Shown here piece by piece: positions 33,090-52,900 of a DNA stretch of 64,000 nt. Position 1 is the first letter of the stretch. Each line of letters opens with the position of its first letter. The translations under genes were made by a program, and so were the position numbers. This DNA is from Bombyx mori (lineage: Eukaryota > Arthropoda > Insecta > Lepidoptera > Bombycidae): contig NC_085114.1 in assembly GCF_030269925.1 (NCBI RefSeq), positions 10,620,001 through 10,684,000 of the forward strand, read 5' to 3'. The notes beneath the pieces were generated by a model. The model was not told where the DNA came from, did no database searches, and saw nothing but the letters and a program-made list of their open reading frames with translations.

Positions 33090-33430
33090 GACTTTTTGGC
33101 GGGAATGCGAGGAGTGAAGCTGTGTGATATGTTTTATTTTGTCTATTTGGTATTTCTTCAGGTTTGAATGTATGATAATGGTGGTTTATTACCTGTTTAG
33201 TATTTGCGAAAGGGCACAAATGTGGGAAAATGAAACAAAGTCGCTAGACGTAACTCCTCGGGATCCTCCAAAAAGTCCACTGAAAGAATCTCAGTAAATG
33301 ACCACCATTTTACTGAGATCATAAATATTTCATCCCATATCATCTCATTTCATTTAATTTCATCCCAGTTGATTAGTTATCTAGTTTATTTTATATAAAA
33401 TGACTATGATCCCTTTGCCTCTTTAAGTAC
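33090..33430 (+). repeat. family E repeat
   Basis: Same order as the copy at 13053: TTTTTGGCGGGAATG, GGTTTGAATGTA, GTAAATGACCACCATTTTAC, then CATTTCATTTAATTTCATCC. Confidence 0.5.
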
Positions 33431-34632
33431 ACAAAACAAAGGACATTTGTTTTTGCTTTCCACCTTGAGAAGGTCAAAAATATCACTGCTGTAATCGCGC
33501 CAGCAACCAAATCCTTATATTTTGCCAAACCCGGCTTGTAAGGTGCAATTTTGTTAAATAAGGATATCGCTTAATTTAAGGTTTGTAATTTATTATTATT
33601 ATGATGTGTATGGATTACAAAAAAGTGGAGTAGTGCAAAAATTTTCAATACAAAAAAATTAGATGCCGATCATTAGCCATCCAATTTTACGTAAATTTCA
33701 TTGTATCCGTTGAAAATGACTAATTCTTAAACCCCGTGAGCGCAATGAATTTGTAATAAACATTTTAAATCAAAAAATATTTTAAAGTAGGAATTATGAT
33801 TGTACAACCTATGTTTGACCTTGCCGGCGCATCTCATTCGATTAGCGTTAGCAATAGAAGTAAAAGTAATAGAATTAATCCTTTAATACCCTCAATCGAT
33901 ACAATAAATCTTTTTGCAGTATTCAAGGTAAGTCTCGTGACTAGGCTGTGTGCTTTGGAAATCAGAAGTAGTAATAAGTTGAAATAATGGGGTGTTTTAT
34001 TAAGCAAATAAGAGTGTCAAGATCCTAAATGGGAAATTGGTGGTTGTATTTTAGGTCTCGGTGGTTCTATGTCTAAGATTTTAAAGGTTGCGTAAATTGC
34101 TGGATGTGGGCTATGTAAGACCAGTCATTGTGGTAAACCTTGCTTATATACAGCAGTAAATTTCTGTGGGCTGATGATCCTGAGGTCACTGGGTTTAAAT
34201 CATACTTTCAATTTAATGACTTGTCCCATACATTTCTATCAACAGATGAACAAAAAAGATATCTGAAAAAATTGAAACTAAATTGCCAAATCTAAAATTC
34301 ACATATACTAAGCATTATATAGAAATACAATAAAATAGTAATTTTGTATTGATTTAACCTTTAGGATCTATTAAAAATTAGTTTTTTGAGATTGAGATTG
34401 CAAGTTTTTTTCTGAACTAAATGAAAATTCAAAATTTCCATCAATTTTACACATCTTTTATTTTTGTAAATTGGACAAAGTCATTTGTCCTTTTATCAAG
34501 ATAGATATACCGGTATACTTTAAGTGTCTTAACCATGTTGATGGGGCATGATGACTTCTAAACTACTGCCAGTGCTCTCCAAATAAAATGAAAAATTTTT
34601 TTTTTTCTAGAAAGTCTAGTTCAGTATTAAAA

Positions 34633-42532
<7,900 letters not shown>

Positions 42533-42744
42533 AAATTCCCTTAAAAAAACGTAAAATTCTGTGTTTTTAAGTTATCCGCATTTTGATTCCAACAAAAAAA
42601 GTAGTATTGACTATGTTTGTACTAAATAAGCAATTTAATGCCTATCATGTTCTTCAAGACTGTAGTGAATGTGCGTGTTGAATGTATTAAATTATTTATT
42701 TTCACTGTGATATTAATGTACTAATCACAGTGCAAAAATTTTGA

Positions 42745-42750
42745 AATAAA
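42745..42750 (+). terminator. enolase poly(A) signal
   Basis: AATAAA about 215 nt after the enolase stop codon, in a short AT-rich 3' UTR. Confidence 0.55.
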
Positions 42751-43192
42751 AAATTTACCACATTTTACTTCTTTCTTTTAAATAATATTGTTTAACCTAC
42801 TTCAAAAAACGGAAGAGGTTCTCAATGCGACTGTATATTTTTTCTGTTTAGTTCCCTTAGAACTTTTTTCTAGTGAACTGAATTTAATGCCTTTTTTAGA
42901 TTTCAAAGCTGTTGCTCATGTGGTCCCATGAAAATTTGTTCAAGGACTGTCCAGCAGTATTTGAGTATTAGTAATGCATATTAATTGCCTTCGACAATTT
43001 AGATGATATTCTCATTTTATTCTGTTGAAGTCGGTTTTCTTTTTTGTTATTTTTTTTAGAAAAGATCCATTGTGTTGAACAATTAATATAAGGTAGTTGA
43101 GGATCGGGTAGACACCATCCCGCCTATTTTTGCCACGAAGCCCTCATGCATTTTTGTTTAAAGGGTTATCGTTATAAAATAGATACCCCAAG

Positions 43193-43370
43193 CACTGTGC
43201 TTAGTGCGAGTTTTTTAAAGTTCTCGATAGCGTAAAAGTTAACTCATATTTGTATGAAATGGGATCGTTTGCATACGTTTGCCGCTAGGGGCGCTGTTTC
43301 AACTGCGTACAAAATTGGCTTAACTTTTACGCTATCGAGAACGTTAAGAAACACGCACTAAGCACACTGG
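43193..43370. mobile_element. family M hairpin MITE, second copy
   Basis: Has the same arms as the copy at 22814 (TGCGAGTTTTTTAAAGTTCT against GAACGTTAAGAAACACGCAC) and the centre GCCGCTAGGGGCGC. The right end abuts a truncated family-B repeat directly, so it probably inserted into or beside that copy. Confidence 0.65.
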
Positions 43371-43623
43371 TCACCATTCTCGCCGAACCAGTCACTAGTG
43401 ACGAAAGGCTCGGCAAGTAAATTAACCCATAGGCAAAGCCCACTGAGTTTCTCGCCGATCTTCTGAGTGGGTCGCGTTTCGGATCCGGTGGCAGATTCTG
43501 CGAAACACTGCTCTTGCTAGGGCTAGTGTTAGCAACTTCGTCAGGTTAGAGCCCCGTGAGCTGACCTACTTGTTAGGGTTACGCTGAAATGGCCTCCCAA
43601 AGCCAGCTTAGGTAGGAAAGAAA
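43371..43623 (+). repeat. family B repeat
   Basis: Starts within the family at TCACCATTCTCGCCGAACC and runs through CACTGAGTTTCTCGCCG to GCTTAGGTAGGAAAG. Its 5' part is cut at the MITE junction. Degraded Bm1-like debris follows to about 43745. Confidence 0.65.
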
Positions 43624-44480
43624 AGTGGGATTTCGACCTCATGTCTCAAGACAAGGTGCATTCAATTTGTGTATTCTATGAGCTCCGGGACCACGTAACA
43701 TCAGGTAGGACGTGAACATGTTGGCCCATATAATCAATAAAAAATTAAAGCTTAGTAACCGATGAATATACCTAGGTAACGTGCGATGGTAGGTAACTAA
43801 TTTGTTAGTTACGTCAGAGATTTTTTACCATAGGTAGATATATCAGCTAATTTAGAAATTCATAACAAGATAGATCAATATTATCTTTTAGGTGAACTTT
43901 CAAAATTAAAATAGTATCGACTTGACTATATAAAATTTATTTTTACTGAATTTGTCCGATTTGATCCACCGTAAACCCCGGACATACCGTTACGAAATAC
44001 CATTCAGGTCGAAGTACTCATTGCATTGTAATAACTTATACTCTCATTGCACTGTGATACTTATATAACTGTAGTAATTTTATATTTTTAACGAGTTATG
44101 TCGCCGGAAAAATTGTTTGCGCCGCAGATATACGCGGCACATTACTTTCAAGTACACCCTATTTATGATTATGCCTTTACAAATGTTGTCTCATTTTTTT
44201 TACACGTTATTAGTGTTGAAGTCGTTCGTAACTTAATTTATCACGTGCTTTATGCATGTTCTCTAGACGTCATAAGACAGACGCGAAAACCGTACAGTTC
44301 ATGACCGCAACGAATGCGAATACACATTATCGCAGACAGGTACCTACCCACGGCTCTGAGCTACCGCACGTTATTATAATACCTACAACTTATCATCAAG
44401 AAGCTTATTCATTTGTAAACGTACACTCAATGCACTAGTGGTTATTTCGGTATACTTATTTAAGTAATAATTTTATTGTA

Positions 44481-47400
44481 ATGGCACACACGAAACCAGA
44501 AATCCGACTTGCTACATATATGTGTCCGTCCCATCCGGTACAATTGTACGAATTGATTCAGGACCTGCTAGAGGAAACATTGGACTGCTATACGAGTTTA
44601 ATTTATGAGAGCCGAAATCCTGGCCCCTTTCCAGACAGACCAGACCCTTTCGGCACTGACAAGGTGGATATAGGTAGGTGTAATACCTAGATATGTTCTA
44701 ACATCAAATACATGGTAAATCACAACTCACTATTAATGAGCAGTGACTTGATCAAATATACAACATAGCATGCTACCGAGCGTCTTTAGATATGAGGTTG
44801 AAGGTCCAATTGTATTGAATACCCCAACATTTCAAATCTGAATGCACGTTTAATTCGCAGCAGAAACTACTGGCCCTGGTTTCTGTCACTAATATAAATG
44901 ATAAATGTAGTTATTAAATGTATTGTCTATACTTTTACTTATAATATGTATACAGTAAAGTTTTTTGGTTTTGACCTAGCGGTATCATGTGTGTTTCCCT
45001 ATATGGAGTCTCGGGTTCGTGAATCCGCAAATGTGATTGTTTTTGATTCTGAAAATTATCGTATGCACGTAAGGTGAAGTGTTCACGAGTAGGGGCCGAG
45101 ATTAAATTGGGTGTTTCCGGTTGCGTTCAAACTGCTTGCGAGTTCTAAGCGGCTACGTAAACGAATTAAAATGTAATTACTGTAAAATTGTCTGCTTAAG
45201 GATATTTTAATGGTTTACAAATTTTTCAAAATATCAAAACGTGGGTTGGTTTACATTAACAATGGATAAATCGGTTTAAATCAACAAATCTTTGAACCAG
45301 GAAATTATTGATATTAATGATTTAAGACGTATAAACACATATAGTTTGGCTGATAACTTGAGCCAATGACCGCAGTCAAATTAAGCCACGATAACATTGT
45401 AAATTACGCCTTTGTCGTGTTTACACTCACCGATTTGGTCCAGTAAGACTGAGTAGCTAAGTACCTATTTAAGTTTTGTTGTTATTCGCTTTCAGCATTC
45501 ATGACTGTTGCTGCTTATATGAAGCTTCGAAATGATAACAATGCTTTCATCGACCTACTGCCGGTGACACCAGTTTTTGCCCATCAAATGAACGTTGAAA
45601 ACAAACCAGGATATTTCTCAGACATAATCATTCACCGTGATAAGAAGTAAGACATTGTGTCGTGCTAAGAATTCATTACCAACTACGATAGCTATAAAAT
45701 AAAAATTATTGTGATTTTGTAACGGCCACTGCCAATCTTTTCTATATTACTTACACATTGATAAAAATGAGTTTTATCAGTAATGTCATTGACTTCTGAT
45801 AAGGTTGTACCTACTTCTATTATTCTACAATTAGCTTCAAGACCACTAATACCGTTTCATTATGTAGGTGTTTTGTTGTAACTTAATTTTGTCGTCTTCA
45901 CTTCAGGGCACACAACGTCAATACACTTTTGGATTTACGTGGGTGTACGTTCGCCTACAGCGATGATGAATCTCTTAGCGGAAGCAAAATTATTCTTAAA
46001 ACATTAAAAGAAAAAGGTGAAAATGCGTCTTTCTTCGGGTCATTATTGAGTAAGTTAAATACTTTTAAATTCAATTAGCTTTACCGAAGTCCGTGGAGCT
46101 TTTATCATACCTATAGGTTTTTTTCATAAGCAATAAGACGCCGCCTATTTCGTAAATGTCATTTAACCATGTGGCTAGTCTAAGTGGACGTCCCGACGAC
46201 GCCCTCTATGCGAGAGGTTGCAGGTTCGAGACACGTATTACCTGTACTGTTTTAGTTTCATAAAACTGTTTTATGAAAACAGTAGCGATTAACAGCTCAA
46301 GGGTTGCTTCGCCATAGCATCTACCGCCAGATCGAAATCACAACCCTGATGATCTAGCGATAAACTCAATAGGCTAATGCAATAAGTTGTAACAAGTACG
46401 ATGACCTGTACTTTGCTTGCTGCCAGATTTAGAACTAGTAGTGCGCTAAAGCATTGAGTGTGGATTCATCTGGACGTGTCTAGGGCATTGACAGTGGTCG
46501 GCTGCACGCAGCAGCGTGAGCTAGGTCAGGGATATAGTTAGCGGCAGCTACGAGAAAGTGCTTATTGTGTCGCGTCGTTGTTCTCAAGTAACATGGTGAT
46601 CCGATTGCTAACCAGGGTTAGGTTTAAAGAAGCGAGATTTTCATGGGGTTTGGATGGAGTCTACGTAGATTCGGCCACAACAGCGAAAACTGGCATAAGT
46701 CGTGACTATACGAATGCAAGTTTTGTAAAATGTTACCGTAATGCAGAAGGTCAGTTTACATCGCTGGCAGATTATGAGGTAGAAAATGGCAAGCATGAAC
46801 CTGGCGCAATAGCGAACGAACTTAATGTGGGGTTGACTTTCATGGCCCAGGGACTTGACTAGTCTAATAAGATGATGTTCCTCTGTCAGCAATTGCCTTC
46901 AACAACGACGCGGGTATACCGCGATATGTGATATTTTTTTGTTATACGCAACTAGAATTAAGCACCAAAAGACCCTTTTGATTTGTTTAGTTGAAGTTCT
47001 TTTCCTTTGCACCCTTCAACCTTCACTGGGTGTAGTTTGAAGTACACACAGTGAAAGGTTCCGAAGTGCATTTGCTTGGTTTTTATAATTTTTAGTTTAT
47101 TTTATAGGATCTGGATCGCATTTGGCATCAGCTCAAATGGTATTATCAAAACAAGCAGAATGGGCTGCAGTAGATTCAACAACACTACTTTACACAAAAA
47201 AGTACATGTTTGAAGGTGGTAAAGATATAATTACCCTGGAGACGTTGGGTCGACTTCCGCCTTATCCTATTGTTGCGAAAGCAGATCTTAGAGGTTGCCT
47301 ATTTATAATTACTATTTAATTCAAAATCTCACTAATCTATATACCTATGTAAAAATGAATTGCTGTTCGTTCGTAAAACTCGAGAACGTCTGGACCGATT

Positions 47401-48260
47401 TGGCTAATTTTGATCTTGAATTATTTGTGGAAGTCCAGAGAAGGTTTAAAAGGTAGATAAATATGAAAAGGCTCGGAATTAAATAAAAATAACTATTTTG
47501 TTTTTCCTTTGATGTGTCCCCCGTCGGACGGATTCCTTTTGTTTGTTTTAAGTTTATTTTATAGATAAGTTTAGGTATTTTATTTATCGATTGTGGCACT
47601 ACGAAGTCTGCCGGGTCAGCTAGTCTTGCATAATATTTTACAATACGCTATTCAACTATGCTTTTTCATTATTATTGCATTGTGGTAATCAGCGACATTT
47701 CTTTTACTAATAATAAATGATCCAAACGATTTCTACTAGTTTAATAGGTTTCTTTCCCTGGTGCTATTGTGTTTCTTCAAACGTTCTGATGATAAATTAC
47801 CGTTATTTTAAGCATTGGCTTGACCTTGGAAGTCCTTAGTATTGGCGATGTTCACGACTAACTGTGATCGCCTAATATTAAGTGGGCCGTAAACTCGACA
47901 ATAGTGCAAGGAAAAATAATTTTAACCTGTCGTTCAGAAAATTCATCGATTAATTGTACACTGTTGTAATTACATCGTAAAATGTAGTTATTAAACTAAC
48001 CCTCAGTGAATAAGTGTTTAATGCGAGAATAATTACATACATTACATATTCACCTTAATTTAATGTTTTTTTTTTCAGCGGAGGTGAAGCAAGCTATAGT
48101 CAAAGCTTTTCTGAATTTACCTCATACTAGTGAATGGAAAAATAAATTTGCAAAATTTGGTATACTCAAATTTGTTCATAATAGTGATGTCGCTTACGAT
48201 GGGCAGGTTGCACAGATGTGGGCCTGCCAGAGCGAAAAACTCAACGTTAGGTATTATTAG
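44481..48260 (+). CDS. PhnD-like substrate-binding-fold protein (phosphonate/phosphite-binding family)
   Basis: Five exons, 44481-44673, 45496-45646, 45907-46049, 47108-47293 and 48079-48260, all with GT-AG borders and matching phases, give 284 residues from ATG to TAG. The order of motifs fits a PhnD-type periplasmic binding protein. There is an N-terminal strand and helix (IRLATYMCPSHPVQLYELIQ), the first-lobe VDIAFMTVAAYM, and the strand SDIIIHRDK. DLRGCTFAYSDDESLSGSKI follows, the family's DL.G..fAf.d..S.SG switch. SGSHLASAQMVLSKQAEWAA-VDSTTL is the family's GSH..s...v..g.ada.avDs. There is no signal peptide or lipobox, so the product is predicted to be cytosolic, and no permease or ATPase partner is nearby. 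The family is best known from bacterial phosphonate, phosphite or phosphate uptake. The animal role is unknown to me. The introns contain repeats but the frame is intact. Confidence 0.82.
46300..46565 (-). repeat. degraded family B-like repeat preceded by tRNA-like head
   Basis: 46150-46240 has a B-box-like GCAGGTTCGAGACACG after GTGGCTAGTCTAAGTGGACG, suggesting a tRNA-derived SINE head. 46300-46565 has weak family-B order. It lies in an intron of the PhnD-like gene. Confidence 0.35.
46620..46920 (+). pseudogene. unidentified coding-like segment inside intron
   Basis: In the third intron of the PhnD-like gene a plus-strand frame reads FSWGLDGVYVDSATTAKTG, then RDYTNASFVKCYRNAEGQFT, SLADYEVENGKHEPGAIANE and LNVGLTFMAQGLD before a stop. 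After a frameshift it continues DDVPLSAIAFNNDAGIPRY. The amino-acid usage looks like real protein and not noise. It is out of phase with the host exons and has no splice link to them. I do not recognise the family. A retroposed or duplicated gene fragment is the likeliest reading. Confidence 0.35.
47336..47624 (+). mobile_element. non-autonomous Helitron-like element in intron
   Basis: Third copy of the 16735 family, with GTCTGGACCGATTTGGCTAA, CGGACGGATTCCTTTTGTTT and a GTCTGCCGGGTCAGCTAG-T end. Confidence 0.6.
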
Positions 48261-49008
48261 GATTTTGTTATTCATTTCATTACTGTACATTCTCTATATC
48301 TTGTATGTTGATTATACTCCTAAGTAATGTTATGTTTGCCTAATTTAAGTTTATTTTTGAGGATGTTTATAATGCAAATACAATACTTTTTTGGAAGAAT
48401 GCCTTATTTATTTTTTCTGTGGCTTCCGAATTATAAATTTCATAGTTATAACATTTTTATTTGTATGACTGGTTCCTTTGATTATTCCTTGAGATATTTG
48501 AATAACTCCAAGATCTTTTGGATCTTTTTGAGATTTACTTTGACTCAAATTTTCCTGTAATTTAAAATTATTTTTCTTTACTACATGATTTAAAATGAAC
48601 TTACATGCTAATGCACAACATGACCAGTTTCAATGATGTTCTTTTTAATTTAAACTAGGTAATATTAATAAAACATATCATATATTATGATATGATGTCA
48701 ATATATTGAGATATTATATTCGTGATTTAATACTAAAAATAAATAAAATATTAACTTCTATACAGTTTTAGCTAAAAAACATTAAAAAACTAGGTGACGA
48801 CTAAAAATTGGTTTAAATTTCATCAATTTCAACTTTCACAGCTTCAATTCACAATATTATTGATGATTGATAGTGTGAATCTTGAATGCAAGTTGTAATA
48901 TTTTTAATCATTTAACTCTATATAACAAAAAATATCAACACTATCTATTTCTACATTTAAATTATTTTAATATGTAACTACAATAATAGTAGCTGAATAA
49001 GATGGGCA

Positions 49009-49741
49009 CTAAACAATTCCTCCTCCATTGATATAAGCAATCTCTTCTTCTGAGAGTGGTTGTCTCTTGTAACGTGCTGGTAGGTCTATGTCTGGTATAG
49101 CACCAGTACTCATTGCTGCAGCAGGCTGGCTTTGCACCTGAATAGAGTATAAAGACCCATAAATAAAAGTACAGGAAGTTTGACAATTTTCTTTTGACTA
49201 TAGCATATGAAAATAGTAGAAAAAGTTTATATTTTAATTATTATTTATTTATCATCAATATTTTAAATCTAATTTTAAATCATTTCTATGGCTACATTTA
49301 CTGCATTAAATTATAGTTTTGCTATTTGCAAGATGGCTTCAAATAAAAACTATTTTGATATTATAATCAAATATTGATATTAAGATACATTTTACAGAGA
49401 AATGTGTCATTACAAAAACATTTGCAAACGAATACTAAGTTTACATTACAAAATTTCGCAAATCTGGAATTTTTTTTTAGGTAATGAATTTTTATCGATT
49501 ATGTCATCAATTTCAACTGAGACATGTAGTAAGTAAGCTGCAGTAAGATATTCTAACTAAACGGGTGGATTCGAATATGTTATTGTTATTCAGTTTTGGA
49601 CTTTTAACGTACAGGGGTTCCAGCAGTAGCAGCAGCAGTGGGTCCTGAAGCTCCGGGAGAGCTTGTACCGACATGACTAGCCCCACCTTTACGAAATTTT
49701 ATAACAGGAATTCTATTTAGAATTATTGACAATCGAACCAT
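49009..49741 (-). CDS. KGD4: KGD4/MRPS36, 2-oxoglutarate dehydrogenase adaptor subunit
   Basis: Two minus-strand exons, 49741-49613 and 49137-49009, give 85 residues. The N-terminus (MVRLSIILNRIPVIKFRKGG) carries the conserved basic/aromatic IKF.K block. The C-terminus (LPARYKRQPLSEEEIAYIN then GGG) matches the family ending LP..YRR...S.EE...I..GG. An Ala/Thr/Gly-rich linker joins them. The protein was first named mitochondrial ribosomal protein S36. It is now regarded as the small subunit that tethers the E3 component of the mitochondrial 2-oxoglutarate dehydrogenase complex. The gene is too short and split for simple ORF calling. The fold-back transposon begins about 220 bp upstream of its start codon. 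Confidence 0.83.
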
Positions 49742-49964
49742 TTTGATTAACTTTAAATATTTTTATTGCCTCAAATTTTTTTTATTTTTTTTTGTAGATC
49801 AGAAAACACATGACATCTCCTGTTAAATTCTTGTTTTGTTTAATTAGTTCTTTGGATAGGCAAAGGAAATATAGACCAAAATGTGTAATCTTTTGAATTA
49901 TGCAGATAAATCCATGTGATATACAAAATAGGTTCCGTTTGACTTTCAGAAATGTGAAGTTCCA

Positions 49965-52900
49965 GGGTGAATGAAGTTAGCCCCTCAAAAAAAATTTTTT
50001 TTCCTGTTTTCTACTTATTTTCTATTAATTCGTTTGTTCATCATTTGTTCTTGATTGTTCACTGTTAATAATTGTTTGTTCCCCATTTATTTATTTTAAA
50101 AAAAATATTAAAAATATATCTAAAAGTTAGCCCCTCGATTGCAATTTTTAATATTTTTTCGTCCTTAATTACTCGTAAATATTCATTTTCGATTGTTCTT
50201 ATATAAAATACGTTTGTTCTCTTTCGAAATTACTCATTTTTTGTTTAATTAATTGTATTAGTTGAATAAATGTATACAAAATATGTGTACTGCGCATGCC
50301 ATAAGTGTATAATCTATGGCGCATGCGTCAACTATAATGCCTAAACTTTCTACGCGGTTTTAATCGTGAAAAAAAAACAATTATAAATCCTGAAGGATCA
50401 ATTAATTGGTATACAGTTTAATTAAAAAAATTAAAAAATAAATAAATAAAATAATGTGCATTCGCGTAAAGTTAGCCCAAATACATTTTTTCCATCCTCC
50501 TATATACCTATCGCTATGAAGGTATAAAAAAGATAGGTTAAGAGTTCACATAGGTAATATAAACAAATAAGTAAATATGTTCATTATTTATCTTTCAAGA
50601 GATAATGTAGGTATACATTATAATAACATTTTGACACAGTCGAAATTATATTCCTAACATTAGTAAAATAACATTTTAATTTTTTTTTTATAGGTTATGT
50701 ATTGAAATTGTTGGAAAATTATTTCATGTTTTAGCTGGAAAACTACATGGAGAATTATATGCAATACAAGATAATGAGCTCCATCAAATGAATTCGAATG
50801 AAACCAAACTGTTTACCATCCAAATTCGATTGTCGGGCAGATAGAAAACGAAAATTCACTCATAGTGAACCTCGGCCTGCATTTGTGAAACGGCAAAGAC
50901 TCACTATTATCAAGGAAATTGAAGAGACGACTAAAAACGAGATGTGTCGTATTATTATACCTTTGCCATCTTGTAGTCAAGGTAGGTGTAACTGTCAATA
51001 ATTAGTTACACTCACAGATCTCCTAATCAAATAACAATATCAGAAAAAATGAGAATAGTTAGTTAGTGGAAGTAGCCAAAATGGGCAAGTGGATCTCAGT
51101 TCCTATTACATAAGGTACTAAGAAGTTTGTGAAAATGAAAATTTATCACAGTGTAATATCACTTACTTACTTTAACAGTGAAGGAAAACATTGTGATGAA
51201 ACCTGCACACCTAAATGTTCTTAGGATTTTCTTAGGTGTGTAATCCACCAACCAGCACTAGGCCAGCGTGGTGGACTAAGGTCTAAAAACCCTCTCAATG
51301 GTAGTGAAGGCCAGTGTCCAGCAAGGGGATATATTATATGGGCTGATGATGATGACTAGGAAGTTAAATACTACTACTACTACTACGACAGTACACATAT
51401 AATCCTATATATTTACAAACTATACGTTTGTTGGAAATTGCTAACATTATTTCATATTTCCAGATGTCCAGCCACTTGAAAATAGGTGTAGTAATGACAA
51501 AGCTATCCAAGTAGCTCCAGCACAGGAACACAAAGGCAAGGCAAGTGTGTATTGCCACATCACCCCTTAATATATCTGAAGCAAGTATAAGTAAACAATC
51601 AGAACCAGCAAAAAAAAAACTGTTGTTCCTGAGGACAAATTTGACAGTGATGAGTCAAATGCACCAGCAACAGAAGGATCAACTGTTGACTATGAGTTAT
51701 CTCTCTATATCTCCACTCCATCAAAGACTTGTGCACTTCAGACTATAGCTCTCAAGAAGACTAAAAAGTTGAAAAAATGAATGTGTTAACAACTTTATCT
51801 AAAGTGAAAAATAAACAACGTTTATATATTGGTCTTCCACAAGAATTATGTTTCATAATAGGCTTGATTGAGAAACATACAAATGTTTCTGAACAAAATA
51901 TTATATTATGTCTGATGAGAATAACATTAAATAGAACATTCTCTCAATTGGCTGATGATTTCGATTTATCTGTAAGTCAAGCAAGCAATATATTTTTCAA
52001 CAAACTCCCAGAAATTGCAAATGTAATATCACCCCTTGTTAGACTATAAAAAAAACAATACAATAAATATATATGCAGGAAGGATAATTGATGTCAACTT
52101 GGTGGAAAATAGAAAGTTTTTAGATAGTTTGCCACCTACAAAACTCTTTTTAAATAAGTAATCCTTACTTATAAATAGGAAGTTTTGTAAGTATTTTCAC
52201 TCTTCATTCAAAAACTACTGAACAGATTTTAATAAGACTTTTATGCTGGTCTTCTATGGCTAGCAACTCATTATTATTTTGATTCTGTTTTCCACAAATG
52301 TGCTAAATATGGGCTTATATATATGAAAAGGAATAAATATTAATGTTATGTAACCTTTGTACCTGTATGTTAAGAAGAATTTTTAATAAAACATAATTTA
52401 AATTGAAATATTATTTTTATTAAATCACATTCACTTTGTACACATCAATATTTTGTACTCCCTAAAAGGAAAATAGGTATAAAGTTTTTTTTAAATATTT
52501 AACATTACATTTTTGTGTAAGATTAGAAAATGGTTATTCTTCCAAAAAGAAACTACATTATCTAACAACTGTGCAACTTACTCGGAATCAAAATCAATAC
52601 CTACTAATTATAGTGACCTGATTAGTTTTTTCAAAGTTGCTGGATGCTACACAAAAGTAGCAAGTTTTACTTTTAGCACAATACATATGCATTTGAACTT
52701 GTGCATAATATCTTTCTTTAATTTTTTTTTGCCTTTTTATTTATGGAAACATAGCATTACTCACTTGCTTGTTTGTAGATCTATCAAAAAAACATAATTT
52801 ATGTTTTTTTTAGCACAGTGGGCAATACCCTATTATTCATATTAATTATATACGGCGCGGCGATGCGAAAATTCATTACTTAATTATTTAAGAATGATAG

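Larger units (their letters stand above)
31575..34610. other. divergent spacer between THOC5 and enolase
   Basis: Should contain both promoters. A 1.15 kb transposon-like unit (31836-32981) and a family-E repeat (33090-33430) occupy much of it. No other coding frame is supported. A good donor at 33927 (CAAG-GTAAGT) may end a non-coding first exon of enolase, but this is speculative. Confidence 0.4.
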
